Assembly: GCA_031547305.1 (NCBI GenBank)
Contig: JAVBSC010000096.1
Coordinates: 1 to 13,761, forward strand
DNA length: 13,761 nucleotides
DNA from: JAVBSC01 sp031547305
GTDB lineage: Bacteria; Desulfobacterota; Desulfovibrionia; Desulfovibrionales; Desulfovibrionaceae
Direction of reading: 5' to 3'
The position numbers and the translations under genes are program-made. Positions within the stretch are counted from its first letter, which is position 1. Each line of letters opens with the position of its first letter. Positions 7,181 through 13,761 of this stretch are shown here, piece after piece. The notes beneath the pieces were generated by a model, which searched no databases, had not been told where the DNA came from, and saw only the letters and a list, made by a program, of their open reading frames with translations.

Positions 7181-7705
7181 ATGAGAGAACTTGAAGGGAA
7201 AAGGGCGGTTCTGCTGGTCGAACAGCTTTATAATGAGCAGGAGTTCTGGTATCCTAAAATACGTCTTCAGGAAGCCGGCGCCGTTGTCATGGTGGCCGGA
7301 ACCGAAGGGAAAAAAGAATACCCCAGCAAGGTCGGCCTGCCGGCAAAATCCGATGTGGCTTTCGCGGATCTTAAAGCCGCTGACTTTGACGCGGTGATCA
7401 TTCCAGGCGGTTTCGCACCGGATTTTATGCGCCGTTCCCCCGACTGCGTAAAATTTGTGCGCGAAATGTTCAGCCAGGGCAAGCTTGTAGCCTTTATCTG
7501 CCACGCCGGTTGGGTACCCATTTCCGCCGGTATTCTCAAAGGCAAAAAAGCCACCAGCTTTACGGCCATTAAAGACGACCTGGTCAACGCCGGCGTCGTC
7601 TGGCAAGACGCCGCCGTGGTGGAGGACGGCAACCTTATCTCCAGCCGCACCCCCTTGGACCTGCCGGACTTTATGCGCGCTGTGATCGCGTATTTGAAAA
7701 AATAG
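7181..7705 (+). CDS. DJ-1/PfpI-family protein
   Basis: A 174-residue single-domain protein of the PfpI/YhbO class. The nucleophile elbow is FICHAGW with Cys107-His108, and Glu14 (LVEQ) supplies the third conserved residue. GTEGKKEYPSKVG and IIPGGFAPD follow the family pattern. Members are described as intracellular cysteine peptidases, chaperones or glyoxalase/deglycase-type enzymes protecting against carbonyl and oxidative stress. The exact activity here is open. The ATG is preceded by AGAAGG at 11 bases and CAGG at about 6 bases, a weak start context. It probably forms its own unit between the upstream hairpin and the downstream palindrome. Confidence 0.9.
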   Translation: MRELEGKRAVLLVEQLYNEQEFWYPKIRLQEAGAVVMVAGTEGKKEYPSKVGLPAKSDVAFADLKAADFDAVIIPGGFAPDFMRRSPDCVKFVREMFSQGKLVAFICHAGWVPISAGILKGKKATSFTAIKDDLVNAGVVWQDAAVVEDGNLISSRTPLDLPDFMRAVIAYLKK

Positions 7706-7726
7706 TTTTTGGGACGGAGTTTCCGG

Positions 7727-7798
7727 GAGCGGATCAATGAAATGGTCCAGGGGCCGGCCGTAATCCGGTTCCTGAACCATTTCACCGTCAATCCGCTC
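7727..7798. repeat. 72-base imperfect palindrome at a convergent junction
   Basis: Outer arms GAGCGGAT (7727-7734) and ATCCGCTC (7791-7798) pair perfectly. After an asymmetric internal loop, TGAAATGGT (7738-7746) pairs with ACCATTTCA (7776-7784). After one mismatch, ten more pairs (7748-7757 with 7765-7774, two of them G-T) close a 7-base loop. It fills the gap between the PfpI stop and the NifX-like stop. There is no T tract on either side, so it is not a standard terminator, though it could act as one or as an RNA 3' stabiliser. Confidence 0.8.
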
Positions 7799-8181
7799 TA
7801 ATGATGCCCGCAGCCGCCTTTACACAGGCCGTTGTCGCCAAAAACCGGCAGACGGCCTTCGGCGTAGCTGTGCACCGCCTGATCCACGGTTCCGTCGGCG
7901 CCGGCGAACAGCACCTGGATGCCGCTCTGCCGGAAGGCCTGCAAAGGACGCATGCCCATGCCGCCCGCCAGCATCACGGTCACGCCGTTATCCGCCAGGT
8001 AGCGTACCGGCGCGGTGCAGCCGCCCTGTTCGTGCGGCATGTTGGGTAGAATGGAGACTTCTTTGACGGAAGCGCCTTCCATCTCGACAATGGTGAAGAC
8101 GTCGCAATGGCCGAAATGGGACATCAGCGCGGCGTCAAGACCGCCCGGATTGGCGGAAGGCACGGCAACTCGCGTGGACAT
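7798..8181 (-). CDS. NifX/NifB-C-terminal-like FeMo-co family protein
   Basis: A 127-residue protein of the dinitrogenase iron-molybdenum cofactor family (Nitro_FeMo-Co, the fold of NifX, NafY and the NifB C-terminus), which binds metal-sulfur clusters or their precursors. Family marks are SHFGHCDVF (about 21-29), GGCTAPVRYL (about 53-62) and AGGMGMRPLQAF. It ends in a Cys/His tail, CKGGCGHH, which looks metal-binding. No nitrogenase gene is present, and such stand-alone proteins occur in sulfate reducers, often beside Mrp-type ATPases or Mo/Cu orange-protein loci. The ATG follows AGGAG (8190-8194) at 8 bases. It lies 166 bases downstream of the DUF134 gene. The stop overlaps the end of the 72-base palindrome. 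Confidence 0.88.
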   Translation of the reverse strand: MSTRVAVPSANPGGLDAALMSHFGHCDVFTIVEMEGASVKEVSILPNMPHEQGGCTAPVRYLADNGVTVMLAGGMGMRPLQAFRQSGIQVLFAGADGTVDQAVHSYAEGRLPVFGDNGLCKGGCGHH

Positions 8182-8258
8182 GGATTACTCTCCTATAAGG
8201 CGGGGCGGCGCGGGCTGCTTCACGGCCCGGCTTTCCCGCGTGAAAATGGTTGTAAACA

Positions 8259-8283
8259 GGGAGCGTTAAAGAAAAACGTTCCC
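8259..8283 (-). terminator. Stem-loop between the DUF134 and NifX-like genes
   Basis: GGGAGCGTT (8259-8267) pairs with AACGTTCCC (8275-8283): nine pairs, one of them G-T on the plus-strand RNA, with a 7-base loop. On the minus-strand transcript it is followed by TGTTTAC, a poor T run. It could attenuate or partly end the DUF134 transcript before the NifX-like gene. Confidence 0.4.
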
Positions 8284-8347
8284 GCACGTATGCCGTTCGC
8301 GAAAACCCGGCGCTCACTCAAATGGACTCCAGGGGCAATATGCGCTC

Positions 8348-8623
8348 CTAGCTCTCAATGCGCAGGGCACAGCCCCGCACCAGAGCCTCCGCCACAATAC
8401 GTCGCGCCTGGCGCGCAATGCGGCCGAAGGTGTGACGGGAAACCTTCATGAGCGCCGCACCCTCCTCCATGGAAAGTCCCTCCATATCGGCCAGGCGCAA
8501 GGCTTCCAGCTCTTCCGCGCGTAGTGTAAGCTCCTCCAGTTCCAGCAGGGGAACGCCCCGGGGCTTGAAGTAGGACACACGGGGCTCAAGGACAATGCAG
8601 CGCGGTTTGCGCGGACGGGGCAT
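8348..8623 (-). CDS. DUF134 (UPF0251) HTH protein
   Basis: A 91-residue basic protein of the DUF134 family. It opens with the typical MPRPRKPRCI and carries a sigma-region-4-like helix-turn-helix: LTLRAEELEALRLADMEGLS (recognition context GLSMEEGAALMKVSRHTFGRI, about 50-70) and a basic RQARR helix. The family is predicted to bind DNA and is frequently adjacent to NifX-like and orange-protein genes, so it probably regulates the gene downstream. The start at 8623 is chosen because GAAAGG (8631-8636) lies 7 bases upstream and the family N-terminus begins there. An in-frame ATG at 8668 would add 15 atypical residues that overlap the promoter. Confidence 0.88.
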   Translation of the reverse strand: MPRPRKPRCIVLEPRVSYFKPRGVPLLELEELTLRAEELEALRLADMEGLSMEEGAALMKVSRHTFGRIARQARRIVAEALVRGCALRIES

Positions 8624-8662
8624 GAGGCATCCTTTCCGGCGGTCGAAGTGCCGGATTGTTTC

Positions 8663-8699
8663 GCTCAAATGAGCATAATCTTTTCCGGAAAAAGGTCAA
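8663..8699 (-). promoter_or_regulatory. Candidate DUF134 promoter with operator-like dyads
   Basis: On the minus strand TTGACC (8694-8699) and TATGCT (8672-8677) are 16 bases apart, predicting a start near 8665 and a leader of about 40 bases. The -10/+1 region lies in the inverted repeat GCTCA-TT-TGAGC (8663-8674), and the spacer contains the palindrome TTTTCCGGAAAA (8681-8692). Both are plausible operators, for example for autoregulation by the HTH protein. The stretch 8700-8800 upstream shows nothing I can name. Confidence 0.5.
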
Positions 8700-8800
8700 G
8701 CGTGTAGTTGGGATTTGAGAGCAATTGACCGTAAAGATTATCCATGGCCCAGATCATGGTTTTCAACGGGATTACCCCCAGCATGCCGGCACCCCTGAAG

Positions 8801-8846
8801 AAAAAATAAAAAGGCATGGATTGCCGCGAAAGCGGGAATCCATGCC
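8801..8846 (-). terminator. adk terminator, REP-like hairpin
   Basis: On the minus strand a 15-bp stem with a single G-G/C-C mismatch (8813-8827 with 8832-8846) and a 4-base loop is followed by TTTTTATTTTTT. This is a strong intrinsic terminator 17 bases past the adk stop. Its core, CCGCGAAAGCGGGAATCC, resembles the dispersed TTCCCGCGAAAGCGGGAA palindromes seen in many proteobacterial genomes. Confidence 0.9.
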
Positions 8847-8863
8847 GTGGCTCTCTCAATTAT

Positions 8864-9535
8864 CTAAGCGAGCCGCTTAAGCAACGTGTCTTTAATGGAA
8901 TCTATGGAACCCTGACCATCCAGTTCAATGTATTTGTTTTTGCCCTGGCTGGCGAGGCTTTTGTAAAAGTAGGCGGCGGCCAGTGTGCCGGTTTTGGTAT
9001 CGTAGTAAATATTATGGCGTTTATTGATGGCGGCTTCGTCCTGGTCGTCGGCGCGGGCGGAGAGGTTGCCGCCGCAAACGCGGCAGGCGTCGCCGTTAGG
9101 CTTGATGGTGTCGATGAAGATATTATTGGGGTGATTGTTGTCGTTGGCGCAGAGGCGGCGGCCCATGATGCGATTTTTAGCCACTTCGCGCGGCAGGAGG
9201 ATTTCGATCACGTAGTCCAGCTTCAGTCCGGCCTCTTGCAGGGCTGCCCAGAGTTTTTCCGCCTGGACCATGTTACGGGGGAAGCCGTCCAGCAGCCAGC
9301 CGGTTTTGCCGGCGTTTTTCAGAGTTTCCAGGACCATGGGGATGGTGATGTCGTCCGGCACCAGATCGCCGCGATCGATATAGGCCTTGGCCTTTTTGCC
9401 AAGTTCCGTGCCGCCGCCGATGTGCTGGCGGAAAATCGCCCCGGACTCGATGTGCGCCACGTTGTACTTATTTTTGACCAACGCGCCCTGAGTGCCCTTG
9501 CCGCTTCCGTTAGGCCCGAAAATCAGGATGTTCAC
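8864..9535 (-). CDS. adk: Adenylate kinase, metal-LID type
   Basis: A 223-residue nucleotide kinase converting AMP and ATP to two ADP in the cytosol. The P-loop is GPNGSGKGT (7-15). The AMP-binding region includes LDGFPRN (82-88), and the LID arginines are in GRRL (125-128). The LID carries Cys129-X5-His135-X15-Cys151-X2-Cys154, the unusual Cys3His metal site I recall for Desulfovibrio gigas adenylate kinase (zinc, cobalt or iron). The start is GTG at 9533-9535, supported by AGGAGG (9543-9548) at 7 bases. It appears monocistronic, with its own promoter and terminator. Confidence 0.97.
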   Translation of the reverse strand: MNILIFGPNGSGKGTQGALVKNKYNVAHIESGAIFRQHIGGGTELGKKAKAYIDRGDLVPDDITIPMVLETLKNAGKTGWLLDGFPRNMVQAEKLWAALQEAGLKLDYVIEILLPREVAKNRIMGRRLCANDNNHPNNIFIDTIKPNGDACRVCGGNLSARADDQDEAAINKRHNIYYDTKTGTLAAAYFYKSLASQGKNKYIELDGQGSIDSIKDTLLKRLA

Positions 9536-9567
9536 GCCGCTTCCTCCTAGTTATTATTTGCGCAAGC

Positions 9568-9594
9568 TGTATACCCGGCTGGAGTGGGTGTCAA
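9568..9594 (-). promoter_or_regulatory. Candidate adk promoter
   Basis: On the minus strand a perfect TTGACA (9589-9594) and TATACA (9568-9573) are separated by 15 bases, shorter than the optimal 17. Transcription would begin near 9561, about 25 bases before the GTG start. The position between the upstream terminator and the ribosome site supports it. Confidence 0.5.
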
Positions 9595-9620
9595 TTATGC
9601 GTGTGGGTAAGCATGAGCGG

Positions 9621-9659
9621 AAAAAAAGCCGGGTGGAGTGAGTTTCTCCGCCCGGCTTT
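9621..9659 (-). terminator. Terminator of the solute-binding protein gene
   Basis: A 14-bp stem (9625-9638 with 9646-9659, one mismatch or G-T pair) with a 7-base loop is followed on the minus strand by seven T. It lies 21 bases past the stop at 9681 and separates this gene from adk. Confidence 0.92.
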
Positions 9660-9680
9660 ACTTTTGCGGGTTACCCGCCC

Positions 9681-10937
9681 TTAATGCATAACGCCTTCCA
9701 GTTTTGCCTGGTAGGAGTCCAGAATATCCTTAACCGGCTTATCAGAAGTGATTATTTCCTGCACCGCGGTCATGACCAGGGTGCCGATCTTCACGTAGTT
9801 GGGGCCAAAGGGCAGGTTGACAAGGTGGGGCACCGCGTCCCTCAGGTTGTTCTGGCGTCCGGCGTCCTGGAAGCAGCCGGGGGCCACGGTGGCGTAGTCC
9901 TTGACCGGCGGAAGGAATCCGATGGGCTGATGGTACTTGGTAAGAGAAGACTTGCTGCCCACCAGGTACTCCACGAATTTTGCCGCGGCTTCCTTATGCT
10001 TGGTGCTGCGCAACACCACCAGGGCGTGATCGTCCGGTGCGGCGGCTATCTTGCCTGAAGGGCCTGTGGGCGTGGAGGTGGTGATCCAGGTCTGGTCGTA
10101 GACTTCATCCGTGACCTGCTTGTTGAAGGCTTTCATGTGGCCGCGATGAATGGGGCCGTCAAAGGCGAAGAGCACGCGACCGGCCGCATCCATTGGGCGG
10201 AATTCGCCAAAACGCTTGCCGGGCAGGGTATAGCCCTCCTTGACTATGCGGCGGAGCCATTCGCCAAAGGCCACCATGTTGTCGGTGTTGAATTTGACCG
10301 TCTTGCCTTTGATCGGTTCGTATTCAAAGGCATTCATAAAGGACCAGACATGGGAAAATCCCACGGTGCGGATGGTGGTATCCAGTTGCAGGCCGATAAG
10401 GTTGGGGATTTCCGCCTTGCCTTTTTTCATCATGGCTTCCATTTCATCCAGTGTCTTGGGAGGATTCTGATAGCCAAGCCGGCTCAGGAGCTTTTTGTTG
10501 TAGATCAGGGTCATGATGTTAGGGGCCCAGACCAGGGCGGCGTGCTTGTCGCCAATGCGCGCTTCTTCGTAAAATGCCGGGATCAGGCGATTCAGAAATT
10601 CTTTGCTGTACAGATCCTCGGCGGAATACAGCGCGCCCATGCTGTACACCACCACTGAATCGCCAATGGCCAGCTGGGCCACGTCCGGCGGGTTGCCGCC
10701 CATGATCATGACCATGAGCTGGTTTCGTATGTCACCGACTCCAACCGGGATATTCTTTATTTTTATGTCTGGATTCTCTTTTTCAAAATCATCAATGACC
10801 TTGTAGACGCTCTTCATGGTTTCTTCCGTGCTGGCCCAGTTCAGGAACTGGATGGTGACCGGCTCGGCGGCTCTGGCCATGCCGCCGGCGGCCAGAACAA
10901 GGGCCAGGGCAAAGGCAAGAATACGCACCTTGGACAT
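9681..10937 (-). CDS. Family 1 extracellular solute-binding protein (ABC importer), orphan
   Basis: A 418-residue periplasmic binding protein of the UgpB/MalE-like family 1. Residues 1-24 form a Sec signal peptide (LAFALALVLAAGG, cleavage near ARA-AE). The mature start TIQFLNWAS and GGNPPDVAQL are typical, and IGFLPPVKDY lies near the C-terminus. Family members bind sugars, glycerol-3-phosphate or polyols; the ligand here is unknown. The start at 10937 is chosen because the signal peptide begins there and GGAG (10947-10950) is upstream. In the 449-residue version the extra 31 residues hide the signal peptide. No permease or ATPase gene is adjacent, so it must work with a transporter encoded elsewhere or act as a sensor. 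It has its own terminator. I see no convincing promoter in 10938-11101. Confidence 0.87.
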   Translation of the reverse strand: MSKVRILAFALALVLAAGGMARAAEPVTIQFLNWASTEETMKSVYKVIDDFEKENPDIKIKNIPVGVGDIRNQLMVMIMGGNPPDVAQLAIGDSVVVYSMGALYSAEDLYSKEFLNRLIPAFYEEARIGDKHAALVWAPNIMTLIYNKKLLSRLGYQNPPKTLDEMEAMMKKGKAEIPNLIGLQLDTTIRTVGFSHVWSFMNAFEYEPIKGKTVKFNTDNMVAFGEWLRRIVKEGYTLPGKRFGEFRPMDAAGRVLFAFDGPIHRGHMKAFNKQVTDEVYDQTWITTSTPTGPSGKIAAAPDDHALVVLRSTKHKEAAAKFVEYLVGSKSSLTKYHQPIGFLPPVKDYATVAPGCFQDAGRQNNLRDAVPHLVNLPFGPNYVKIGTLVMTAVQEIITSDKPVKDILDSYQAKLEGVMH

Positions 10938-11101
10938 ATTAATGGACTCCGCATTAAAGGTTATGTTTGAAAGTTTAGATACGAAAAAGATGCCATATGC
11001 GGAAGATAGCACAAATGCGGTTGTCGTCACCGTGAAAGTTGTGGTGGCGGAGCTTTATTGAGGAATGCGCCTTTACGCGCCTGGGGGCGGGGCTGCGCGT
11101 C

Positions 11102-12139
11102 TTATTGGCGTGGGCCTGTGAAAACTACCCCGCCTTTAAGCACCAGCGCCTTTTTGCCGCCCGGAAACTGCACGCTTGCCCCGCCTCTGTTGGCCTTCCA
11201 GGCCGCGTCCAGGGCCAGCAGGTTACCCACAAGCGGCTGGCCCGGCCCCAGGGATTCCAGGGCCTCTTTGTACAGGCGCAGGCGCAGGGCTTTGGGCAGT
11301 TCGGCCAGGAATTCCCGTTCCAGTGTTTGTGCCGGCTCTTGTCCGGATGCGGTGTGGGTGTGCTTGTCCAGTAAATCCGTCCAGTAGGCTTCGTCCAGCC
11401 GGGCCAGGCGCCATAAATCCGCCACACGGTCCAGAAAAGAGGGGTTTTCCCGCAAAAACAGGGGGAGCATCTCCAGGCGCACCCGGTTGCGCAAGTAGGC
11501 CGGGTCAGCGTTCAGAGGATCGCGCAGCCAGTCCAGGCCAAGCAGGCTCAGGAAGGATTCGATATCCGCCCTGGGGGTGAGCAGCAGGGGACGGATGATT
11601 TTTTCCGACGCGTCCAGGCCGCGCATGCCGCCCAGGCCTGGCCAGCCGCTGCCGCGAATCAGGCGCATCAGCACATCTTCCGCCAGATCGTTGAGCTGAT
11701 GCCCCTGGGCGATCCAGGCGGGTCCGTTCCCTTTGCGGATACGGCTGAAAAAATCCCAGCGCGCCCGGCGGCCGGCTTCTTCTTCCCCGCAATTCAAATC
11801 CCTGGCCAGGGCCGCCACATCCGTTCGGGTGGAATAATACGGCAGCTCCAGGGCCACGGCCAGCTTGCCGGCGGCTTCCGCCTCCAGGGCGGACTCAGTC
11901 CGCAGGCCGTGGTCAAGGTGGGCCAGAACCAGGGAAAATCCCAAACGGTCGCGCAAAACGTATAAAATCTGGAGCAGAGCCAGGGAATCCGCCCCACCGG
12001 AAAAAGCCAACAGCACGCTGGTTCCTTTAGCGGCAAATCCCTGGTCCCGCAAAAAGCGTTCCACGCGCAGACAAAAATGCGCGGCCCTCGGGGGCATCGC
12101 CCCCAGGGACCGCGCGATGTTCCGGCCGTTCAGGTTCAT
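11102..12139 (-). CDS. tilS: tRNA(Ile)-lysidine synthetase
   Basis: A 345-residue cytosolic enzyme that attaches lysine to C34 of the AUA-reading tRNA-Ile, changing both its codon and amino-acid identity; it is essential in most bacteria. The N-terminal PP-loop ATPase motif is SGGADS (47-52), followed by HLDHGLR and the TilS-specific GHQLNDLAEDVLMRLIRGSG stretch near residue 145-165. The C-terminal half is less conserved, as usual. It starts two bases after the hslU stop, indicating one operon and coupled translation. An internal ATG at 12097 (residue 15) has a G-rich run upstream and is an alternative start, closer to where the conserved part begins. Confidence 0.95.
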   Translation of the reverse strand: MNLNGRNIARSLGAMPPRAAHFCLRVERFLRDQGFAAKGTSVLLAFSGGADSLALLQILYVLRDRLGFSLVLAHLDHGLRTESALEAEAAGKLAVALELPYYSTRTDVAALARDLNCGEEEAGRRARWDFFSRIRKGNGPAWIAQGHQLNDLAEDVLMRLIRGSGWPGLGGMRGLDASEKIIRPLLLTPRADIESFLSLLGLDWLRDPLNADPAYLRNRVRLEMLPLFLRENPSFLDRVADLWRLARLDEAYWTDLLDKHTHTASGQEPAQTLEREFLAELPKALRLRLYKEALESLGPGQPLVGNLLALDAAWKANRGGASVQFPGGKKALVLKGGVVFTGPRQ

Positions 12140-12141
12140 GG

Positions 12142-13506
12142 CTACAAAATATACCTGGATAAATCCGCGTCCTGGCGCACGTCTCTGAGCTGGCTTTGCA
12201 CGTACTCGCTGTTCACGGTAACGCTCTGCCCATCCATGTCCGGAGCTTCAAAGGACAGCTCGGCCAGAATTTTCTCCATGATCGTGTAAAGCCGCCTGGC
12301 GCCGATATTTTCCGTCTGGCGGTTTGTTTCCTCCGCAAAAGCGGAGATTTCCTCCAGCGCGTCGCGGGTGAACTCCACTTTTACGCCTTCCGTGCCGAGC
12401 AGGGCGGAATACTGGCGGGTCAGCGCGTTGTGCGGCTCGGTAAGGATGCGTAAAAATTCGTCTTTGCCCAGGGGCATCAGTTCCACCCGCAAGGGGAAGC
12501 GGCCCTGGAGCTCCGGGATCAGGTCCGAAGGCTTGGTAAAATGAAACGCCCCGGCCGCGATGAACAGAATGTGATCCGTACGCAACATGCCGTACTTGGT
12601 GTTGACCACGCTGCCTTCCACTATGGGCAGAAGATCGCGTTGCACGCCCTCGCGGGAAACGTCAATGCCCTGGCGGCCCTGGCTGGTTCCGGCCACTTTG
12701 TCGATTTCGTCGATAAAGATGATTCCGGTTTGTTCCGCTCGTTCCCGGGCGATTTCAATGACCTTGTCATTGTCCACCAGGCGCTCCGACTCTTCCTGAA
12801 GCAGAATGCCGTACGCCTCGCGTATTTTCAGGCGCCGGCGTTTGCGCCGGGCGGGGAAAATCTTGCTGAACATGTCCTTGAACTGCGTTCCCGCCTGTTC
12901 CATGCCCGGCATGGCCATGATTTCCATCTGCGGCCCGGAGGTCTGCTCCACCTCCATCTCCACTTCCCTGTCATCCAGTTTTTTCTCATGCCAAAGGGCG
13001 CGCAGCTTCTCCCTGGTGGAGGAGCCGCCGGCATTGACAACGGCGGTCCTGCCGTCCGGGTAGGACGTGTAGTCCGCCGGCACCGGCGCGCCGGGCAACA
13101 GCAGATCCAGCAGGCGCTCTTCAGCCTTGCTCTCGGCCAGGCCGCGCACTCGCTCATTTTCTTCTTCCCGGACCAAAGACACGGCTATCTCCATCAAGTC
13201 CCGGATCATGGATTCCACGTCCCGGCCCACATAGCCCACTTCCGTGTACTTTGTGGCCTCCACCTTGATGAAGGGAGAGGCGCACAGCTTGGCCAGCCGC
13301 CTGGCAATTTCCGTTTTGCCGACTCCGGTCGGCCCCATCATGATGATGTTCTTGGGCGCCACTTCGTCGCGCAGGCTGGGATCCAGCTGCTGCCTCCGCC
13401 ACCGGTTGCGCATGGCTATGGCCACCATGCGCTTGGCCTCCTGCTGGCCCACAATATATTTATCCAGTTCCGCCACAATTTCGCGCGGAGTCAACGTAGT
13501 GCTCAT
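12142..13506 (-). CDS. hslU: HslU, ATPase of the HslUV protease
   Basis: A 454-residue AAA+ unfoldase that feeds proteins to the HslV peptidase. Walker A is GPTGVGKT (58-65), the pore loop GYVG (91-94), the inserted I domain spans about 110-245, and Walker B is IIFIDE (262-267). The GRFPLRVEL segment carries the arginine region, and the C-terminus LSRYIL is the tail that docks on HslV. The start is ATG at 13504-13506 with AGGAG (13517-13521) 10 bases upstream. An in-frame TTG six bases earlier is less likely. tilS follows two bases downstream. hslV, commonly next to hslU, is not in the window. Confidence 0.97.
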   Translation of the reverse strand: MSTTLTPREIVAELDKYIVGQQEAKRMVAIAMRNRWRRQQLDPSLRDEVAPKNIIMMGPTGVGKTEIARRLAKLCASPFIKVEATKYTEVGYVGRDVESMIRDLMEIAVSLVREEENERVRGLAESKAEERLLDLLLPGAPVPADYTSYPDGRTAVVNAGGSSTREKLRALWHEKKLDDREVEMEVEQTSGPQMEIMAMPGMEQAGTQFKDMFSKIFPARRKRRRLKIREAYGILLQEESERLVDNDKVIEIARERAEQTGIIFIDEIDKVAGTSQGRQGIDVSREGVQRDLLPIVEGSVVNTKYGMLRTDHILFIAAGAFHFTKPSDLIPELQGRFPLRVELMPLGKDEFLRILTEPHNALTRQYSALLGTEGVKVEFTRDALEEISAFAEETNRQTENIGARRLYTIMEKILAELSFEAPDMDGQSVTVNSEYVQSQLRDVRQDADLSRYIL

Positions 13507-13602
13507 CAGCAAAGAGCTCCTTGAAAAAATTTAATTGGAAGTTGTCGATTCAATATTTGGGGCTCTGCCCACAACCTAGGCTTTTTCCTTGACTGCGGCG
13601 GC

Positions 13603-13638
13603 ACGGATGCAAAATAAGCAAAGCTTATTTTGCGCCGT
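13603..13638. repeat. Perfect 11-bp stem-loop upstream of hslU
   Basis: GCAAAATAAGC (13609-13619) and GCTTATTTTGC (13623-13633) form a perfect 11-bp inverted repeat around AAA, with a further four pairs (ACGG 13603-13606, CCGT 13635-13638) after a small internal loop. It is about 100 bases upstream of hslU. No T run follows on either side, so a dispersed repeat or an operator is as likely as a terminator. Confidence 0.65.
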
Positions 13639-13653
13639 CTTATCGCGCCGAGG

Positions 13654-13669
13654 CGCTGGCGCGCCAGCG
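13654..13669. repeat. 16-base perfect GC palindrome
   Basis: CGCTGGCG/CGCCAGCG forms a gapless 16-base palindrome 20 bases beyond the 11-bp stem-loop. The rest of the gene-free end (13670-13761) is G/C-rich with runs of G and no gene I can support. Confidence 0.6.
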
Positions 13670-13761
13670 GCGCAGCCCATGGCGTCACAAGTTCGCCGCA
13701 ACCCTTTCAGGCCGGCCGTGGGTGGTCCGGTGGGGGGCAAAACAGCCCGCCCGGAGGGGGG

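Noticed and set aside
8220..8247. TTCACG...CGTGAA inverted repeat upstream of the NifX-like gene as a CRP/FNR-type site
   Set aside because: The half-sites are 14 bases apart and do not match the spacing of that regulator family.
8665..8859. A 64-codon minus-strand frame between adk and the DUF134 gene
   Set aside because: It runs through the adk terminator stem and the DUF134 promoter, has no family resemblance and no good ribosome site.
13506..13688. A 60-codon minus-strand frame upstream of hslU
   Set aside because: It overlaps the hslU ribosome site and is built from the palindromes; the residue composition looks like translated repeat rather than a protein.

Overview
The window looks like a chromosomal piece of a Desulfovibrio-type anaerobic sulfate reducer (Desulfovibrionaceae). 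The evidence is the 16S rRNA 3' end, a 191-residue rubrerythrin with family residue spacing, an adenylate kinase whose LID domain carries the C-X5-H-X15-C-X2-C metal site I associate with Desulfovibrio, a Desulfovibrio-like flagellin, and a DUF134/NifX-like pair typical of these organisms. Assignment to a species is not possible from the sequence alone. GC is moderately high, and almost every gene has housekeeping or stress character.

Layout. (1) Bases 1-100 are the 3' end of a 16S rRNA gene. It is followed after about 45 bases by a bidirectional terminator, not by tRNAs and 23S. (2) 206-3228, minus strand: a tight molybdate operon modA-modB-modC-modD that converges on the 16S terminator. (3) 3367-5152, minus strand: rubrerythrin, then a single flagellin gene with a textbook sigma-28 promoter. 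(4) 5227-7705, plus strand: a palindrome, a possibly leaderless sulfotransferase, an EamA/DMT transporter and a DJ-1/PfpI-family protein. (5) 7727-8699, minus strand: a 72-base imperfect palindrome at the convergent junction, then a NifX-like FeMo-co-family protein and its DUF134 HTH neighbour. (6) 8801-10937, minus strand: adk and an orphan family-1 solute-binding protein, each with its own strong terminator. (7) 11102-13506, minus strand: hslU-tilS, two bases apart. (8) 13507-13761: a gene-free, palindrome-rich end.

How the genes fit together: two loci concern molybdenum or Mo-containing clusters (modABCD; the NifX-like/DUF134 pair), two concern oxidative or carbonyl and protein stress (rubrerythrin, PfpI, plus HslU), and one block combines flagellin with a divergent sulfotransferase and transporter that might modify surface glycans. 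I see no mobile element, CRISPR array, prophage, tRNA gene or clearly new multi-gene defence system. The most unusual features are the apparently unlinked 16S end, the 72-base palindrome, the predicted leaderless sulfotransferase with its 19-base operator-like palindrome, and the palindromic cluster upstream of hslU.
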